64,000 nt of DNA. Origin: JAEUHM01 sp964538625. GTDB lineage: Bacteria; Verrucomicrobiota; Verrucomicrobiia; Verrucomicrobiales; Verrucomicrobiaceae. Location of the stretch: assembly GCA_964538625.1 (NCBI GenBank), contig CAZIGH010000025.1, positions 10,980-74,979 on the forward strand, in the 5' to 3' direction. Positions 16,509-25,725 of this stretch are shown here, one piece after another. The notes below the pieces were generated by a model. That model made no database searches. It saw only the letters and a list, made by a program, of their open reading frames with translations, and was not told the DNA's origin. Numbering within the stretch: position 1 is the stretch's first letter; each line of letters opens with the position of its first letter. The position numbers and the translations under genes are program-made.

Positions 16509-18260
16509 ATGCAGTTGCACTTCCCATCCTCGCCCGGTTCCAGCTCGGCCCGCCATTTCCCGCGCGGTTGCGCTGCCCTGTTTGGTCTGCCGTTCTTCAT
16601 ACCGGGCATGCTTCTCGCAGCTTGGATCACGTGGATGAACTGGCAAACCCTGCGGCAGTCAGTCTGGGAGGCGACGGAAGTCATCGTGCTGCAAGTTCCA
16701 GAAAAACCGGAGGATCTGGCTGACGAATCGAAGGGCTTGCACTATCGCTACGATGCTGGCGGTGAATCCTACACCGTCCGAAACGTGGCCCCCCACCTGC
16801 CGCTCATGACTGGCGACGATGAGAAACGCGCCCTCGTGGAAAAAGCGAACGCTGCACTGCGCGGAGAGGCACCGCTTCTGTGTTGGGTGAACTCCCAGCA
16901 ACCTGCGGAACACACACTCCTGCCAGCTAGCCCTACCATGATTCCATATTTCCTCGGCATCTTCACCTTCAGTCACGGACTGCTCGGGCTATTGATCCTC
17001 ACAGGACAGTGGGGAGCAAAACAGCGCGACTCTACGGAGCGAGGTGTGCCGCGCTCCGGACAGACCACCTCGAGACTGAGAGATCGCCGTTGGATCGCCG
17101 CGCTCACCATGTTTCTGCTGGTCAATGCCTTCACCATTCCCTCGGCACTGCGGCTGATGATGCCTCTTGATCAAACAAGGGGAACCACCGGCGGCATGCA
17201 TGAAATACCACTTTGGCTCGCGGTCGTTGTGCTCGCCTTGTCACTGGTGCCGCTGAGGTTTGTCTTTCGTCACTTCAAAGCAGTGCGTCTGAATCGTCAC
17301 CTGCTGCTCACGCATCCCACCAGCAGCTTCGCCTACACGCAACCCTTCCGCCTGTCACTAGGCCACTTGGAACCCGGTCAGGAACTCCCGTATGAAGTCG
17401 TGTCCGCCACAGAGTGGAGGGCTGAATGCAAACTCAAGGAGGGCTCCGCAGACTCTGCCCGCGGACAACCCACCCGTTACAAGCTCGTTCACGGAATCGA
17501 CTTGCAGCCAGTGGCGCAGGGCGGTGGCTCACTGCGGCTGGCAGGTGAAAAGCTCCTACCTGACAATGCGCTCAGCACCGAGTTGCTACTGGAGATCAGT
17601 GGGAGAACCCGGCGGGGCGTGCCGCTTGGACCGTTCCCTATCAGTCTGCTGCCAGAGCGTGAAGCAAGTTCAGAGCACGGAACCACCGCAGAAACATCTC
17701 CGGCACCCACTGACAACGATTTCCTGCTCACAGCAGAAAACATCCGGCATCGCAAAAATGCAGATGGCAGCCACACATGGGAGTTTCCCGGCAGCCGCTT
17801 CGCCACCGCAGGGCGCATCCTCTTCCTTCTCGGCGTGCTCGCAGCCATGATTGATGCCGTTCTCCTTGGGCTTGTGCTCTTGGGCAGTCGGCAGACCACC
17901 ATCATCTTCTTCGCTTTCTTTAGTCTGGCCACTGCCCTTCTATTCGCTCTCCACCACGTCCTGAGTGCTGACCGCAGCGTGGAGATCACCTCCGCAGGCC
18001 TTGTGGTTCGTACCCGCAGCAAGCTGGCAAAGAGGGAGCGTTTCTTCGCCAGGGACTCTCTTGTAGGCTTGCAGTCGGTCACCAAGGCAAACCTCAACGG
18101 CCAGCCCCTCTTCCATGTCGAACTTATCAGCATCGACCAAGTGGGGAAAGAAGTCCGCACCATGGTCAGCGGACTCATAGCAAACCGCCACGTCGCAGAG
18201 CATGTGGCGGCAAAGATGACCGCCGCACTGGGCAGGCGACTCAGAGCACCCGGCCACTGA
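16509..18260 (+). CDS. DUF3592-like multipass membrane protein
   Basis: A 583-residue membrane protein. Hydrophobic segments are seen near residues 25-43, 140-165, 200-220, 235-255 and two in the C-terminal third (about 435-480). The extracytoplasmic part between the first two segments (YRYDAGGESYTVRN) has the form of the DUF3592 domain, here apparently followed by a second region with further membrane segments. No catalytic motif is visible and the function is unknown. It ends 11 nt before the convergent BASS transporter gene. Confidence 0.7.
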   Translation: MQLHFPSSPGSSSARHFPRGCAALFGLPFFIPGMLLAAWITWMNWQTLRQSVWEATEVIVLQVPEKPEDLADESKGLHYRYDAGGESYTVRNVAPHLPLMTGDDEKRALVEKANAALRGEAPLLCWVNSQQPAEHTLLPASPTMIPYFLGIFTFSHGLLGLLILTGQWGAKQRDSTERGVPRSGQTTSRLRDRRWIAALTMFLLVNAFTIPSALRLMMPLDQTRGTTGGMHEIPLWLAVVVLALSLVPLRFVFRHFKAVRLNRHLLLTHPTSSFAYTQPFRLSLGHLEPGQELPYEVVSATEWRAECKLKEGSADSARGQPTRYKLVHGIDLQPVAQGGGSLRLAGEKLLPDNALSTELLLEISGRTRRGVPLGPFPISLLPEREASSEHGTTAETSPAPTDNDFLLTAENIRHRKNADGSHTWEFPGSRFATAGRILFLLGVLAAMIDAVLLGLVLLGSRQTTIIFFAFFSLATALLFALHHVLSADRSVEITSAGLVVRTRSKLAKRERFFARDSLVGLQSVTKANLNGQPLFHVELISIDQVGKEVRTMVSGLIANRHVAEHVAAKMTAALGRRLRAPGH

Positions 18261-18271
18261 GCCAGTTTCCT

Positions 18272-19132
18272 TCAACTCTTCTGCCCGCGCCCGAAGCGAA
18301 CGATCATGAAAGCACCGGTGGCAAACATAAGCAGACTGTAAACCACTGCGGGCATGGCGATCCCCGGACTCTGGAGCAGGCCCAGACAAATCGCCAGCGC
18401 CAAGGTCCCATTCTGAATACCCGCCTCAATGGAGATGGCAATGCGCTGCGGCTTTGGAAGACCTAACGCGGTGCCTGCAACAAAGCCCATCGCCATGCTG
18501 CAAACATTGAGAAGCAGCGCTGCCGGACCCGCCAAGGCGAACTGCCTTCCGAGGTCCTGCTCCTTCATTACCGCGGCCACGATGATGACACCCAGGAACG
18601 CGATTGAGAACCCATTGACCGGTTTGCTCAGGCGGGAAGTGATGCCAGGTCGGGCCGCATTGAACCACATTCCGAGCGCTATCGGCAGCAGGGTCACTAC
18701 AAAAAGTTGTCCCACTGTTTTCCCAAACGGCAACGTCACCACACCGGCACCCGCTCCGTACTTCACAATAGCGGAGTCAATCAGCGCCGGAATGGTAAAG
18801 ACCGTCACCACACTGGAGACCGCAGTGAGAGTCACCGAAAGGGCAGTGTCCCCACGTGAAAGATGAGTGATCACATTTGAAGTAGGCCCTCCCGGACAAG
18901 CCGCGATGACCACCAGCCCCACCGCTATCTCCGGCGGCAGCCCCAGCAGCCAAATGAGCGCAAACGCCAGCAAGGGCAGCCCGATGAGCTGGCAGACCAC
19001 CCCTATGAAAACCGCCTTGGGGGACGACAGCACCCGCTTGAAGTCTGCCAGCGTGAGCGTCATGCCCATGCCAAACATGATCAAAATGAGCGCCAGCGGA
19101 AGAACGACGGTTTTGAGAAAGTCAGGAGGCAT
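18272..19132 (-). CDS. Bile acid:sodium symporter (BASS) family transporter
   Basis: A 286-residue membrane protein with about nine hydrophobic segments. The family motif CPGGPTSNVITHLSRGD, which provides the sodium-binding residues, is present near residue 80, and the second sodium-site region EAGIQNGTLALAI (Glu and Gln-Asn) near residue 238. Members import small organic acids such as pantoate, pyruvate or sterol acids with sodium; the substrate here cannot be told. I placed the start at the ATG 19132; an in-frame GTG at 19138 is an alternative. Confidence 0.92.
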   Translation of the reverse strand: MPPDFLKTVVLPLALILIMFGMGMTLTLADFKRVLSSPKAVFIGVVCQLIGLPLLAFALIWLLGLPPEIAVGLVVIAACPGGPTSNVITHLSRGDTALSVTLTAVSSVVTVFTIPALIDSAIVKYGAGAGVVTLPFGKTVGQLFVVTLLPIALGMWFNAARPGITSRLSKPVNGFSIAFLGVIIVAAVMKEQDLGRQFALAGPAALLLNVCSMAMGFVAGTALGLPKPQRIAISIEAGIQNGTLALAICLGLLQSPGIAMPAVVYSLLMFATGAFMIVRFGRGQKS

Positions 19133-19272
19133 GGACACGAGTTAGACCACGAGCAGGCGCGCTTGCAAGCCAAACGCATGATGGAGATTTGGAGGGGTGC
19201 TTCAAATAATAAACCGAAAGGTCAACTTATTTGGTTCACAGGTTTACGAAGAACCGATAGGATCGAGCAGTA

Positions 19273-19632
19273 ATGAAATTTTCCTCCTATCTTCTCCTAT
19301 CGGCAGCGGCCCTCCTCTTGTCATCATGCTCGTACCGGCTCAATGAGGCACTGTCCAAGCTACCACAAACCGAAGCTTACTCAAAGCGACTCCCCCACTA
19401 CACTGTGCAAGACGTCGTCACAGCGGCGAAACCCCTCTACGACCAAGTGCTGGTAACTGCCAACACCATTCAAGTCGTGGACGGCCCAACCAAATCCAGG
19501 TTTCCGGGCAGTGGAACGATGCCTGCCGGACAGCAAACGCACACCTCGGTGGTCGTACTCGGTCATAACGGCAGCAGACTCACCGGTGCAAGTTCGTTCA
19601 ATGCCAGAAGCGAGTTCGTTTACGACCGCTAG
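19273..19632 (+). CDS. Small lipoprotein of unknown function
   Basis: A 119-residue protein with a lipoprotein signal peptide: a hydrophobic stretch and the lipobox LLSSC with the modified Cys at position 19. The mature part has no recognised domain; it is mostly polar with a final segment of beta-type residues (TSVVVLGHNGSRLTG). The gene stands alone and ends in a strong terminator, which supports that it is expressed on its own. Confidence 0.65.
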   Translation: MKFSSYLLLSAAALLLSSCSYRLNEALSKLPQTEAYSKRLPHYTVQDVVTAAKPLYDQVLVTANTIQVVDGPTKSRFPGSGTMPAGQQTHTSVVVLGHNGSRLTGASSFNARSEFVYDR

Positions 19633-19656
19633 GGTATTCCGTGTGTGGCCACAAAC

Positions 19657-19690
19657 AGCGGCAAGGCTGGACAGGCCTTGCCGCTTTTCT
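19657..19690 (+). terminator. Rho-independent terminator after the lipoprotein gene
   Basis: A perfect 11-bp stem (19657-19667 with 19675-19685) around a 7-nt loop, followed by a T-rich run. It lies inside the open frame that runs upstream of the DUF1015 gene, so that gene must start downstream of it. Confidence 0.88.
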
Positions 19691-19793
19691 TTGCTTCAGG
19701 GGGCCACCCATCCTCACATCCGTCTCAGCATTCCATTGCAAAAACGGGTTTCTCCGCCTTGATGGGGCTGCTTTTCTCCACCCCCCTGAAGTC

Positions 19794-21023
19794 ATGCGCA
19801 TCCGTTCCTTCCAAGGTCTCGTCCCCTTACCCCAACATGCTGCCGATGTGGCCGCAGTGCCTTATGATGTCGTCAACCGTGAGGAATCCTACGCCCTCGC
19901 CCATGACAACCCCCTGAACTTGCTTCACGTGGATAGGGCAGAGATTGACCTGCCGCTGAGCGTGGACCCGTATGACCCACAGGTATATGCCAAGGCCAAG
20001 GAAAACTTTCTCGCTCTGCAAGCCCAAGGTGTGCTCGTTCGCGAGAAGGAACCCTGCATGTACCTCTACCAGCAGGCCATTGAGGGACACAAGCAGACCG
20101 GCTTGGTGACCACCTGTCACGTGGATGACTACGAGCAGAATGTCATTAAGAAGCATGAAAAGACACGTCAGGACAAGGAGGACGACCGCACGCGCCTGGT
20201 GGACACCCTGAGTGCCAACACCGGCCCCATCTTCCTCACTTACACCTCGCAGCCCGCCATCGAGGCCATCATCAGCAGCATCCAGTCTGACACTGCACCC
20301 ATTCACGACTTTACTGCCCCAGATAGAGTGAGGCACACCGTGTGGAAAGTGGGCGCAGGTTCCTGCTCTTCGCTCACCTCACTCTTCGCCGAGCGGGTAC
20401 CGGCTGCCTACATCGCTGACGGTCACCATCGAGCAGCCTCTGCCTATCGCGTGGCAAAGATGCGTCGTGATGCCCATCCACTGGCCCAGGGTGACCAGGA
20501 TTCCCACTGGTTCCTAAGCGTTCTCTTTCCGGGCAATCAGCTGCGCATCCTGCCTTACAACCGCGCTGTGAAAGACCTCAACGGCATGACCCGTGAGGCC
20601 TTCCTGGACAAAGTGGAGGCGGTATGCTCACTCAAATACACCAGCATCAAGGAACCCACTCGTCCAGGCCAGTGCTGCATGTATCTGAAAGGCCAGTGGC
20701 ATACGCTGGAACTCAAACACGCTCCGGATGCGAGCCCCATCGACCGGCTGGATGTCTCCATCCTTCAGGACATTGTGCTGCGCCCTCTACTCGGCATTGA
20801 TGACCCCCGCACCAGCAAGCGCATCGACTTCATAGGCGGCATCCGGGGAGTGGCTGAGCTGGAGAAGCTGGTGGACAGCGGCGCTCATGAAGTAGCCTTC
20901 AGCATGTATCCCGTAACCGTGGAGCAGCTCATGGCCATCTCAGACGTGGATCAAATCATGCCGCCGAAAAGCACATGGTTTGAGCCCAAACTACGGTCAG
21001 GGTTGTTTATCCACACGTTCTAA
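19794..21023 (+). CDS. DUF1015 family protein
   Basis: A 409-residue cytosolic protein, the usual length of the family. The characteristic start (MRIRSFQGLVPL), AAVPYDVVNREE, a central IADGHHRAASAYRV motif with two His, and the closing MPPKSTWFEPKLRSGLFIH are all found. The start at 19794 is the first ATG after a terminator hairpin and matches the family start. DUF1015 proteins occur next to serine and cell-wall metabolism genes in many bacteria, but no reaction has been assigned. Its last 27 nt overlap the convergent carboxypeptidase gene. Confidence 0.92.
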   Translation: MRIRSFQGLVPLPQHAADVAAVPYDVVNREESYALAHDNPLNLLHVDRAEIDLPLSVDPYDPQVYAKAKENFLALQAQGVLVREKEPCMYLYQQAIEGHKQTGLVTTCHVDDYEQNVIKKHEKTRQDKEDDRTRLVDTLSANTGPIFLTYTSQPAIEAIISSIQSDTAPIHDFTAPDRVRHTVWKVGAGSCSSLTSLFAERVPAAYIADGHHRAASAYRVAKMRRDAHPLAQGDQDSHWFLSVLFPGNQLRILPYNRAVKDLNGMTREAFLDKVEAVCSLKYTSIKEPTRPGQCCMYLKGQWHTLELKHAPDASPIDRLDVSILQDIVLRPLLGIDDPRTSKRIDFIGGIRGVAELEKLVDSGAHEVAFSMYPVTVEQLMAISDVDQIMPPKSTWFEPKLRSGLFIHTF

Positions 21024-21938
21024 ACCGGGCTGCCTCATTCTCCATGCCCAGCGGGCGAGATTGCGTACATCTGCACTGCGCGTTTCCTCGTTGGTGCAAC
21101 CCATGACCACAAGGATTAGCCATTGCTCACCACGCCTAGCACTGACGACAAGGCAGTGTCCAGCCTGGTTTGTCATGCCGGTTTTGATGCCATCGTATCC
21201 AAGACCAAGCTTGAGAAGGGGATTGGAGTTCTCCCAGCGCTGGGTTCTTACGCTGCCATCCGCTTTCGTGATGGTGCCCTTGAACTCTCTCGTGTTCACG
21301 ATCTGCCTAAACCTTTCCATCTTCATGGCCGCTGCCGCAAGCTTGCAGAGATCCGCTGCGGTCGTAGTGCGGTCATTCTCAGTACCGCCATCGCCAAACG
21401 TGGCGCGGTAAATCGTGTCCTTCATGCCCAGCAGCCGTGCATGACGGTTCATTTCCGCGATGAAGTTCACCCGCGAGGCCAGCACTGGGTTCGCAAGCCC
21501 GAACCGTTTCATTTTTTCATCTGGAGGAGCAAGCCGCTTGTTGAAGTGCTCGCCCAGAGCGTTTCCAGCATCGTTGCCGGATGGCAGCATCAGCCCGTAT
21601 AGACAGTCCTTCACGGTCAATGACTCTCCCAGCTTCACTTCAGACGTGGAGCCAGGTGTGCTTGAAGCCACTTTGGAGAACGTCACCACTTCATCCAGCA
21701 CCGCCGGTTCCTTTTCCGCCAGCTTCAGTACCACGTAGGCGCACATCATTTTCGTAGTGCTGGCAGACTTGCGCGGTTCACCTGCATTCGAGGCCCAGAT
21801 GACTTCTCCGGATGCAGCGTCCGCCACCGCCCAGGCCTTGGCCGACACTTCGGGCGGCGCGTTCAGGTCTTCTTCATTGGCCGATGCTTGAATGAGTGAC
21901 ATAAGCGACACGAGAGATAGAGTCAGCGCGTGGTTCAT
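20997..21938 (-). CDS. D-alanyl-D-alanine carboxypeptidase (peptidase S11, DacA-like)
   Basis: A 313-residue exported low-molecular-weight penicillin-binding protein. A signal peptide (about 1-20) is followed by the three active-site motifs: SxxK at Ser60-Lys63 (STTK), SxN at 120-122 (SGN) and KTG at 252-254. It trims the last D-Ala from peptidoglycan stem peptides. It lacks the C-terminal beta domain and amphipathic anchor of E. coli PBP5, so it may be soluble in the periplasm. The start at 21938 was preferred over 21986 because it begins the signal peptide. Confidence 0.92.
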   Translation of the reverse strand: MNHALTLSLVSLMSLIQASANEEDLNAPPEVSAKAWAVADAASGEVIWASNAGEPRKSASTTKMMCAYVVLKLAEKEPAVLDEVVTFSKVASSTPGSTSEVKLGESLTVKDCLYGLMLPSGNDAGNALGEHFNKRLAPPDEKMKRFGLANPVLASRVNFIAEMNRHARLLGMKDTIYRATFGDGGTENDRTTTAADLCKLAAAAMKMERFRQIVNTREFKGTITKADGSVRTQRWENSNPLLKLGLGYDGIKTGMTNQAGHCLVVSARRGEQWLILVVMGCTNEETRSADVRNLARWAWRMRQPGLERVDKQP

Positions 21939-22022
21939 GCCCCACCCTAGCGCCACCACGCTGGCTTCGGCAAGCTCCTCCCGCACCTTGTAAGAGGCCG
22001 CTGCACCTGCTACGTCTGCGAG

Positions 22023-23249
22023 ATGCCCGCACTTACTTCACTCTCCGGCCCGAGCGGCATCCAGGAACTCATGGATGACTTGGGAAGCGCCATGACCGAA
22101 CACCCAGACATGAGAATGCTCGGCGGCGGCCAGCCTGCCGCTATCCCCCAGGTTCAGGCGCTTTGGCGGGAGCAGATGACACGGCTCCTCGCCTTTGGCG
22201 ACGCATTTGACAAAATGCTGCTCAACTATGACCCACCGGGTGGCAATCCCCTCTTCCGAGAGGCCTTCGCCGCCTTCCTGCGTCGCGAATGCGGCTGGGA
22301 GGTAACGCGGGAAAACATCGCCGTCATGCCCAGCAGCCAGAGTGCCATGTTCACCCTCTTCAATCTTCTTGGTGGACCGGGGCGCATTCTTTTTCCCTTG
22401 ATGCCGGATTACATTGGCTACGCAAACCAGGCCCTCACACCAGGTATGTTCACTAGCAGACTGCCGATGGTGGAAGAGCGTGGACTTCATGAAATCAAAT
22501 ACCGAATCGACTTCGGTCAACTGGCACCACCGGCTGACCTGGCCGGTATCGCGCTATCCTGCCCCACAAACCCTACAGGCAATGTCATCACTCATGAGGA
22601 GTTCGTTCAGCTTCGCAGCCTTGCGCAATCACGCGGCGTACCCCTTATTCTTGATTGTGCTTATGGCTTCCCCTTTCCCAACGTGGTTTACACGGGATTC
22701 GAGCCACGGTGGGAACCCGGTCTGATCTTCTCCATCAGTATGTCAAAGATTGGCCTGCCCGGTGTACGGAATGCGATGGTAGTGGCAGATCCCGCCATCG
22801 TGAAAGCGCTCTCAAACGCAAACGCGATCATGGCGCTCTCGAATGGCAACGTAGGGCAGACGCTGATGATGCCATTGCTTCAGGATGACTCCCTGCTGCG
22901 CATCAGCCGCGAAGTCGTGCGCCCATTCTACCAGCAGCGCTCGGATCATGCGGTGAGCATTCTCGAGAGTGCGCTGGATGACCGCACGGGCTGGGCACTT
23001 CATTCCCGGGAGGGAGCGTTCTTTCTCTGGCTCTGGCTGAAACACTTGAAGATTCCCGCCAAGGAACTGTACCAGCGTTTGAAGAAGCGGAAGGTGCTCG
23101 TCATTCCAGGACATTACTTCGCCTTCGGTCTGGATGCGCCGTGGCCTCATGCGGATCAGTGCCTGCGCATCACCTTCTCACAAAAACCCGAGATTGTGGA
23201 GGAAGGCCTGCGCATCCTGGCGGACGAAGCCATAGCAGCGAGTGCATGA
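22023..23249 (+). CDS. avtA: Valine--pyruvate aminotransferase
   Basis: A 408-residue PLP-dependent fold-type I aminotransferase. PLP-binding residues: Asn183 (CPTNPTGNV), Asp211 and Tyr214 (LILDCAYG) and the Schiff-base Lys242 (SMSKIGLPGVRN). The N-terminal LSGPSGIQELMDDLG and the MLGGGQPAAIP segment are characteristic of AvtA, which interconverts valine/alanine with their oxo acids. It overlaps the methyltransferase gene by 4 nt. Confidence 0.9.
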   Translation: MPALTSLSGPSGIQELMDDLGSAMTEHPDMRMLGGGQPAAIPQVQALWREQMTRLLAFGDAFDKMLLNYDPPGGNPLFREAFAAFLRRECGWEVTRENIAVMPSSQSAMFTLFNLLGGPGRILFPLMPDYIGYANQALTPGMFTSRLPMVEERGLHEIKYRIDFGQLAPPADLAGIALSCPTNPTGNVITHEEFVQLRSLAQSRGVPLILDCAYGFPFPNVVYTGFEPRWEPGLIFSISMSKIGLPGVRNAMVVADPAIVKALSNANAIMALSNGNVGQTLMMPLLQDDSLLRISREVVRPFYQQRSDHAVSILESALDDRTGWALHSREGAFFLWLWLKHLKIPAKELYQRLKKRKVLVIPGHYFAFGLDAPWPHADQCLRITFSQKPEIVEEGLRILADEAIAASA

Positions 23250-24190
23250 AGGAGAGCTTTCGCGACTTCATGCAGCGGGCGCTGCATCACCCAAAGACCG
23301 GCTACTACGCAGCGCGCATTCCTGCCGTAGGACGTGGGGGTGACTTCTCCACCTCCGCCACTTTGAGCGAGGATCTGGCCGAGGGCATCGCCCGCTGGAT
23401 CGTTCTTGAAACCGCCAAGGCTGAGGTGCGGCATGTGATCGAGATCGGCAGTGGGGATGGCTCTCTGCTGGCTTCCGTCAGCAAGCGGCTCGGTTGGTGG
23501 CAGCGCTGGAAGCTGAGCTTTTGCCTTGTCGAGTCTTCCGCACGATTGCGCGCCGTGCAGCAGGAAAAACTGGGCAAACTGCACCCACGCTGGTTTGCCA
23601 CCATGCAGGATGCGCTGACACACTGCGAAGGAAGAGCTCTCATTTTTCACAACGAAGTCATAGACGCCTTTCCGGTCCGGCTTTTGGAGTGGCGCGCTGG
23701 CTGGCACGAAGTCTTTGTCGAATGGAAAGATGGCTCACCACATGAAGTGCTGGAGCCGCTCCGACTTGCAGAACCTTCCCATTTCTCCGCGCTCCAAGCT
23801 TCTGCCAAAGAGGGTCAACGAATGGAACTGATGGAGGACGTGCATCAGTGGTTCTCGGGCTGGCTACCCAACTGGAAGAAAGGATCCATGCTGAGCATTG
23901 ACTACGGTGATGAGTTCCCCAGGCTGTATCATCGCCGTCCAAAGGGTACCCTACGCGCCTATCTCCTGCACCAGCGGCTCGAGGGTACTGACGTCTATCT
24001 CAACCCCGGCAGACAAGACATCACTTGCGACGTAAACTTCACCGATGTCCGACGCTGGCTGAAGGACGCCGCAGTCACTGAGGTGCGGACCGGCACTCAG
24101 CGTGAGCTGCTCGAAGCTCTGGGCGTGTCATCCTCTCCGGAACTGGCCCAGGCTTGGGATTGCTTTCGTTTTGTGTGGTCCAGACGATAA
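23246..24190 (+). CDS. MidA/NDUFAF7-like SAM-dependent methyltransferase
   Basis: A 314-residue protein of the MidA/NDUFAF7 family, which methylate an Arg in a partner protein in mitochondria. The N-terminal FMQRALHHPKTGYY, GGDFSTSA, and the SAM-binding VIEIGSGDGSLL (with the Gly-rich loop) are followed by FHNEVIDAFPV and LSIDYGDE. The ATG at 23246 overlaps the stop of avtA. The bacterial target protein is unknown. Confidence 0.85.
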   Translation: MKESFRDFMQRALHHPKTGYYAARIPAVGRGGDFSTSATLSEDLAEGIARWIVLETAKAEVRHVIEIGSGDGSLLASVSKRLGWWQRWKLSFCLVESSARLRAVQQEKLGKLHPRWFATMQDALTHCEGRALIFHNEVIDAFPVRLLEWRAGWHEVFVEWKDGSPHEVLEPLRLAEPSHFSALQASAKEGQRMELMEDVHQWFSGWLPNWKKGSMLSIDYGDEFPRLYHRRPKGTLRAYLLHQRLEGTDVYLNPGRQDITCDVNFTDVRRWLKDAAVTEVRTGTQRELLEALGVSSSPELAQAWDCFRFVWSRR

Positions 24191-24224
24191 AAAAACCGGA
24201 ACGCCGAAGTCTCGACGTTCCGGT
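24188..24224 (-). terminator. Rho-independent terminator after xylA
   Basis: A perfect 9-bp stem (24195-24203 with 24216-24224). The A-run at 24188-24195 becomes the U-tract when read on the minus strand, so it ends the xylA transcript, 18 nt after its stop codon. Confidence 0.85.
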
Positions 24225-24242
24225 GGTGAAGTCCTGAATGAC

Positions 24243-25553
24243 TCAGAGATACTCGTTCACCAGGTTCTCAAGCATCTCCTGACGCCCTGAGGCGATCAAG
24301 GGTTCGCCCGCTTTCAGCGCGTGTGCCTCCAGCTCGACAAAGCCCACCGTGCCGGCTTCCACCTGCGCGCCGATGCCCGAGTCAAAGGTGCTGTAACGCT
24401 GCTTGATGAAGGCATCCAGACGTCCGTCTTCAATGATGGCATGAGCGATCTTCAGGCCGCGAGCGAACGCGTCCATTCCTCCAATATGAGCATGGAACAA
24501 ATCCACGGGTTCAAAAGATTCACGCCGACACTTGGCATCAAAGTTCAGTCCCCCCGTGGTGAAGCCTCCCATCTTGAGAATCTCCAGCATGATTTCGGTG
24601 GTGAGGTAAATATTGGTCGGGAACTGGTCGGTATCCCAGCCGATGAGGGTATCACCCGTATTGGCATCCACAGAACCCAGTGCACCGGCAGCGGCGGCCA
24701 CCTGCATTTCATGCCGCATGGTGTGACCTGCCAGCGTGGCATGATTGGTCTCCAAGTTGAGCTTGAAGTGCTCCAGCAGTCCATACTCCCTGAGGAAGTT
24801 CAGACAGGCGGCAGCGTCACTGTCGTATTGGTGAGTGGAGGGTTCACGCGGCTTCGGCTCGATGTAGAACTGCCCCTTGAACCCGATCTGCTTCTTGTAT
24901 TCCACTGCCATGTGCAGGAAGCGGGCGAGGTGATCCATCTCACGCTTCATGTTGGTATTCCACAGCGTGGCGTAACCTTCGCGCCCGCCCCAGAAGGTGT
25001 ATCCTTCCCCTCCAAGGCGGTGGGTGACTTCCATGGCCTTCTTCACCTGGGCTGCTGCGTAAGCATACACGTGAGCGTTGGGACTGGTGGCAGCTCCTTG
25101 GTTGTAACGGCTGTGCGCAAACAGACATGCCGTACCCCAGAGCAGCTTCTTTCCAGTGCGCTGCTGCTCCGCTAGGAGCACGTCGGCCACCGCATCGAGA
25201 GCCTCGTTGCTCTTCGCCAGTGTTTCGCACTCGGGCGCCACATCGCGGTCGTGGAAACAATAAAAGTCCACGTCCAGCTTTTCCATGAACTCAAAGCACA
25301 CACGGGCCCGGTTCTGCGCGTTGGCGATGCTGTCAGTACCATCATCCCATGGGCGCTGGGCCGTTCCGCCACCAAAGGGATCTGCAAGCGGGTTGCGCAT
25401 GGCGTGCCAGTAGGCGACCGCGAATCGGCAGTGGTCTCGCATGGTCTTGCCGCCCACCACTTCATCCGGGTTGTAATGCTTGAAGGCGAGAGGGTTGCGA
25501 GACTTCGGACCCTCATACACGACTTTCTGAATATCTGGGAATGCTTCTGACAT
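24243..25553 (-). CDS. xylA: Xylose isomerase, class II
   Basis: A 436-residue enzyme that interconverts D-xylose and D-xylulose (and D-glucose/fructose). The catalytic His101 and Asp104 (CFHDRD), the metal-binding IEPKPREPS (Glu, Lys), LNLETNHATLAGH, NTGDTLIGWDTDQFP and GGLNFDAKCRRES segments are complete. The length and the approximately 40-residue N-terminal extension place it in class II. No xylulokinase (xylB), xylose transporter or regulator gene is adjacent, and its terminator makes it a single-gene unit. Confidence 0.97.
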   Translation of the reverse strand: MSEAFPDIQKVVYEGPKSRNPLAFKHYNPDEVVGGKTMRDHCRFAVAYWHAMRNPLADPFGGGTAQRPWDDGTDSIANAQNRARVCFEFMEKLDVDFYCFHDRDVAPECETLAKSNEALDAVADVLLAEQQRTGKKLLWGTACLFAHSRYNQGAATSPNAHVYAYAAAQVKKAMEVTHRLGGEGYTFWGGREGYATLWNTNMKREMDHLARFLHMAVEYKKQIGFKGQFYIEPKPREPSTHQYDSDAAACLNFLREYGLLEHFKLNLETNHATLAGHTMRHEMQVAAAAGALGSVDANTGDTLIGWDTDQFPTNIYLTTEIMLEILKMGGFTTGGLNFDAKCRRESFEPVDLFHAHIGGMDAFARGLKIAHAIIEDGRLDAFIKQRYSTFDSGIGAQVEAGTVGFVELEAHALKAGEPLIASGRQEMLENLVNEYL

Positions 25554-25614
25554 GACTCCAGATTGGAGCGCGTCGTGCGAGATGCGTCAAGACAGCCCTG
25601 GGGCCGATTGATTA

Positions 25615-25655
25615 TAAAAAAGGTCCGGCGGGACCCAACCAAATCCCGCCGGACC
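25615..25655 (-). terminator. Rho-independent terminator after the porin-like gene
   Basis: A perfect 11-bp GC-rich stem (25622-25632 with 25645-25655) preceded by an A-run (U-tract on the minus strand). It lies 70 nt after the porin-like gene. Confidence 0.88.
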
Positions 25656-25725
25656 GAAACCACGCTGCAGTCCAACCATGAAGTTGCAGCGGGGTAGTTT
25701 GTTCTATCAGGTGCGCCTGTAGAAA

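Noticed and set aside
24321..25175. 284-residue open frame opposite xylA
   Set aside because: xylA is complete with all catalytic residues; the antisense frame shows no motif.
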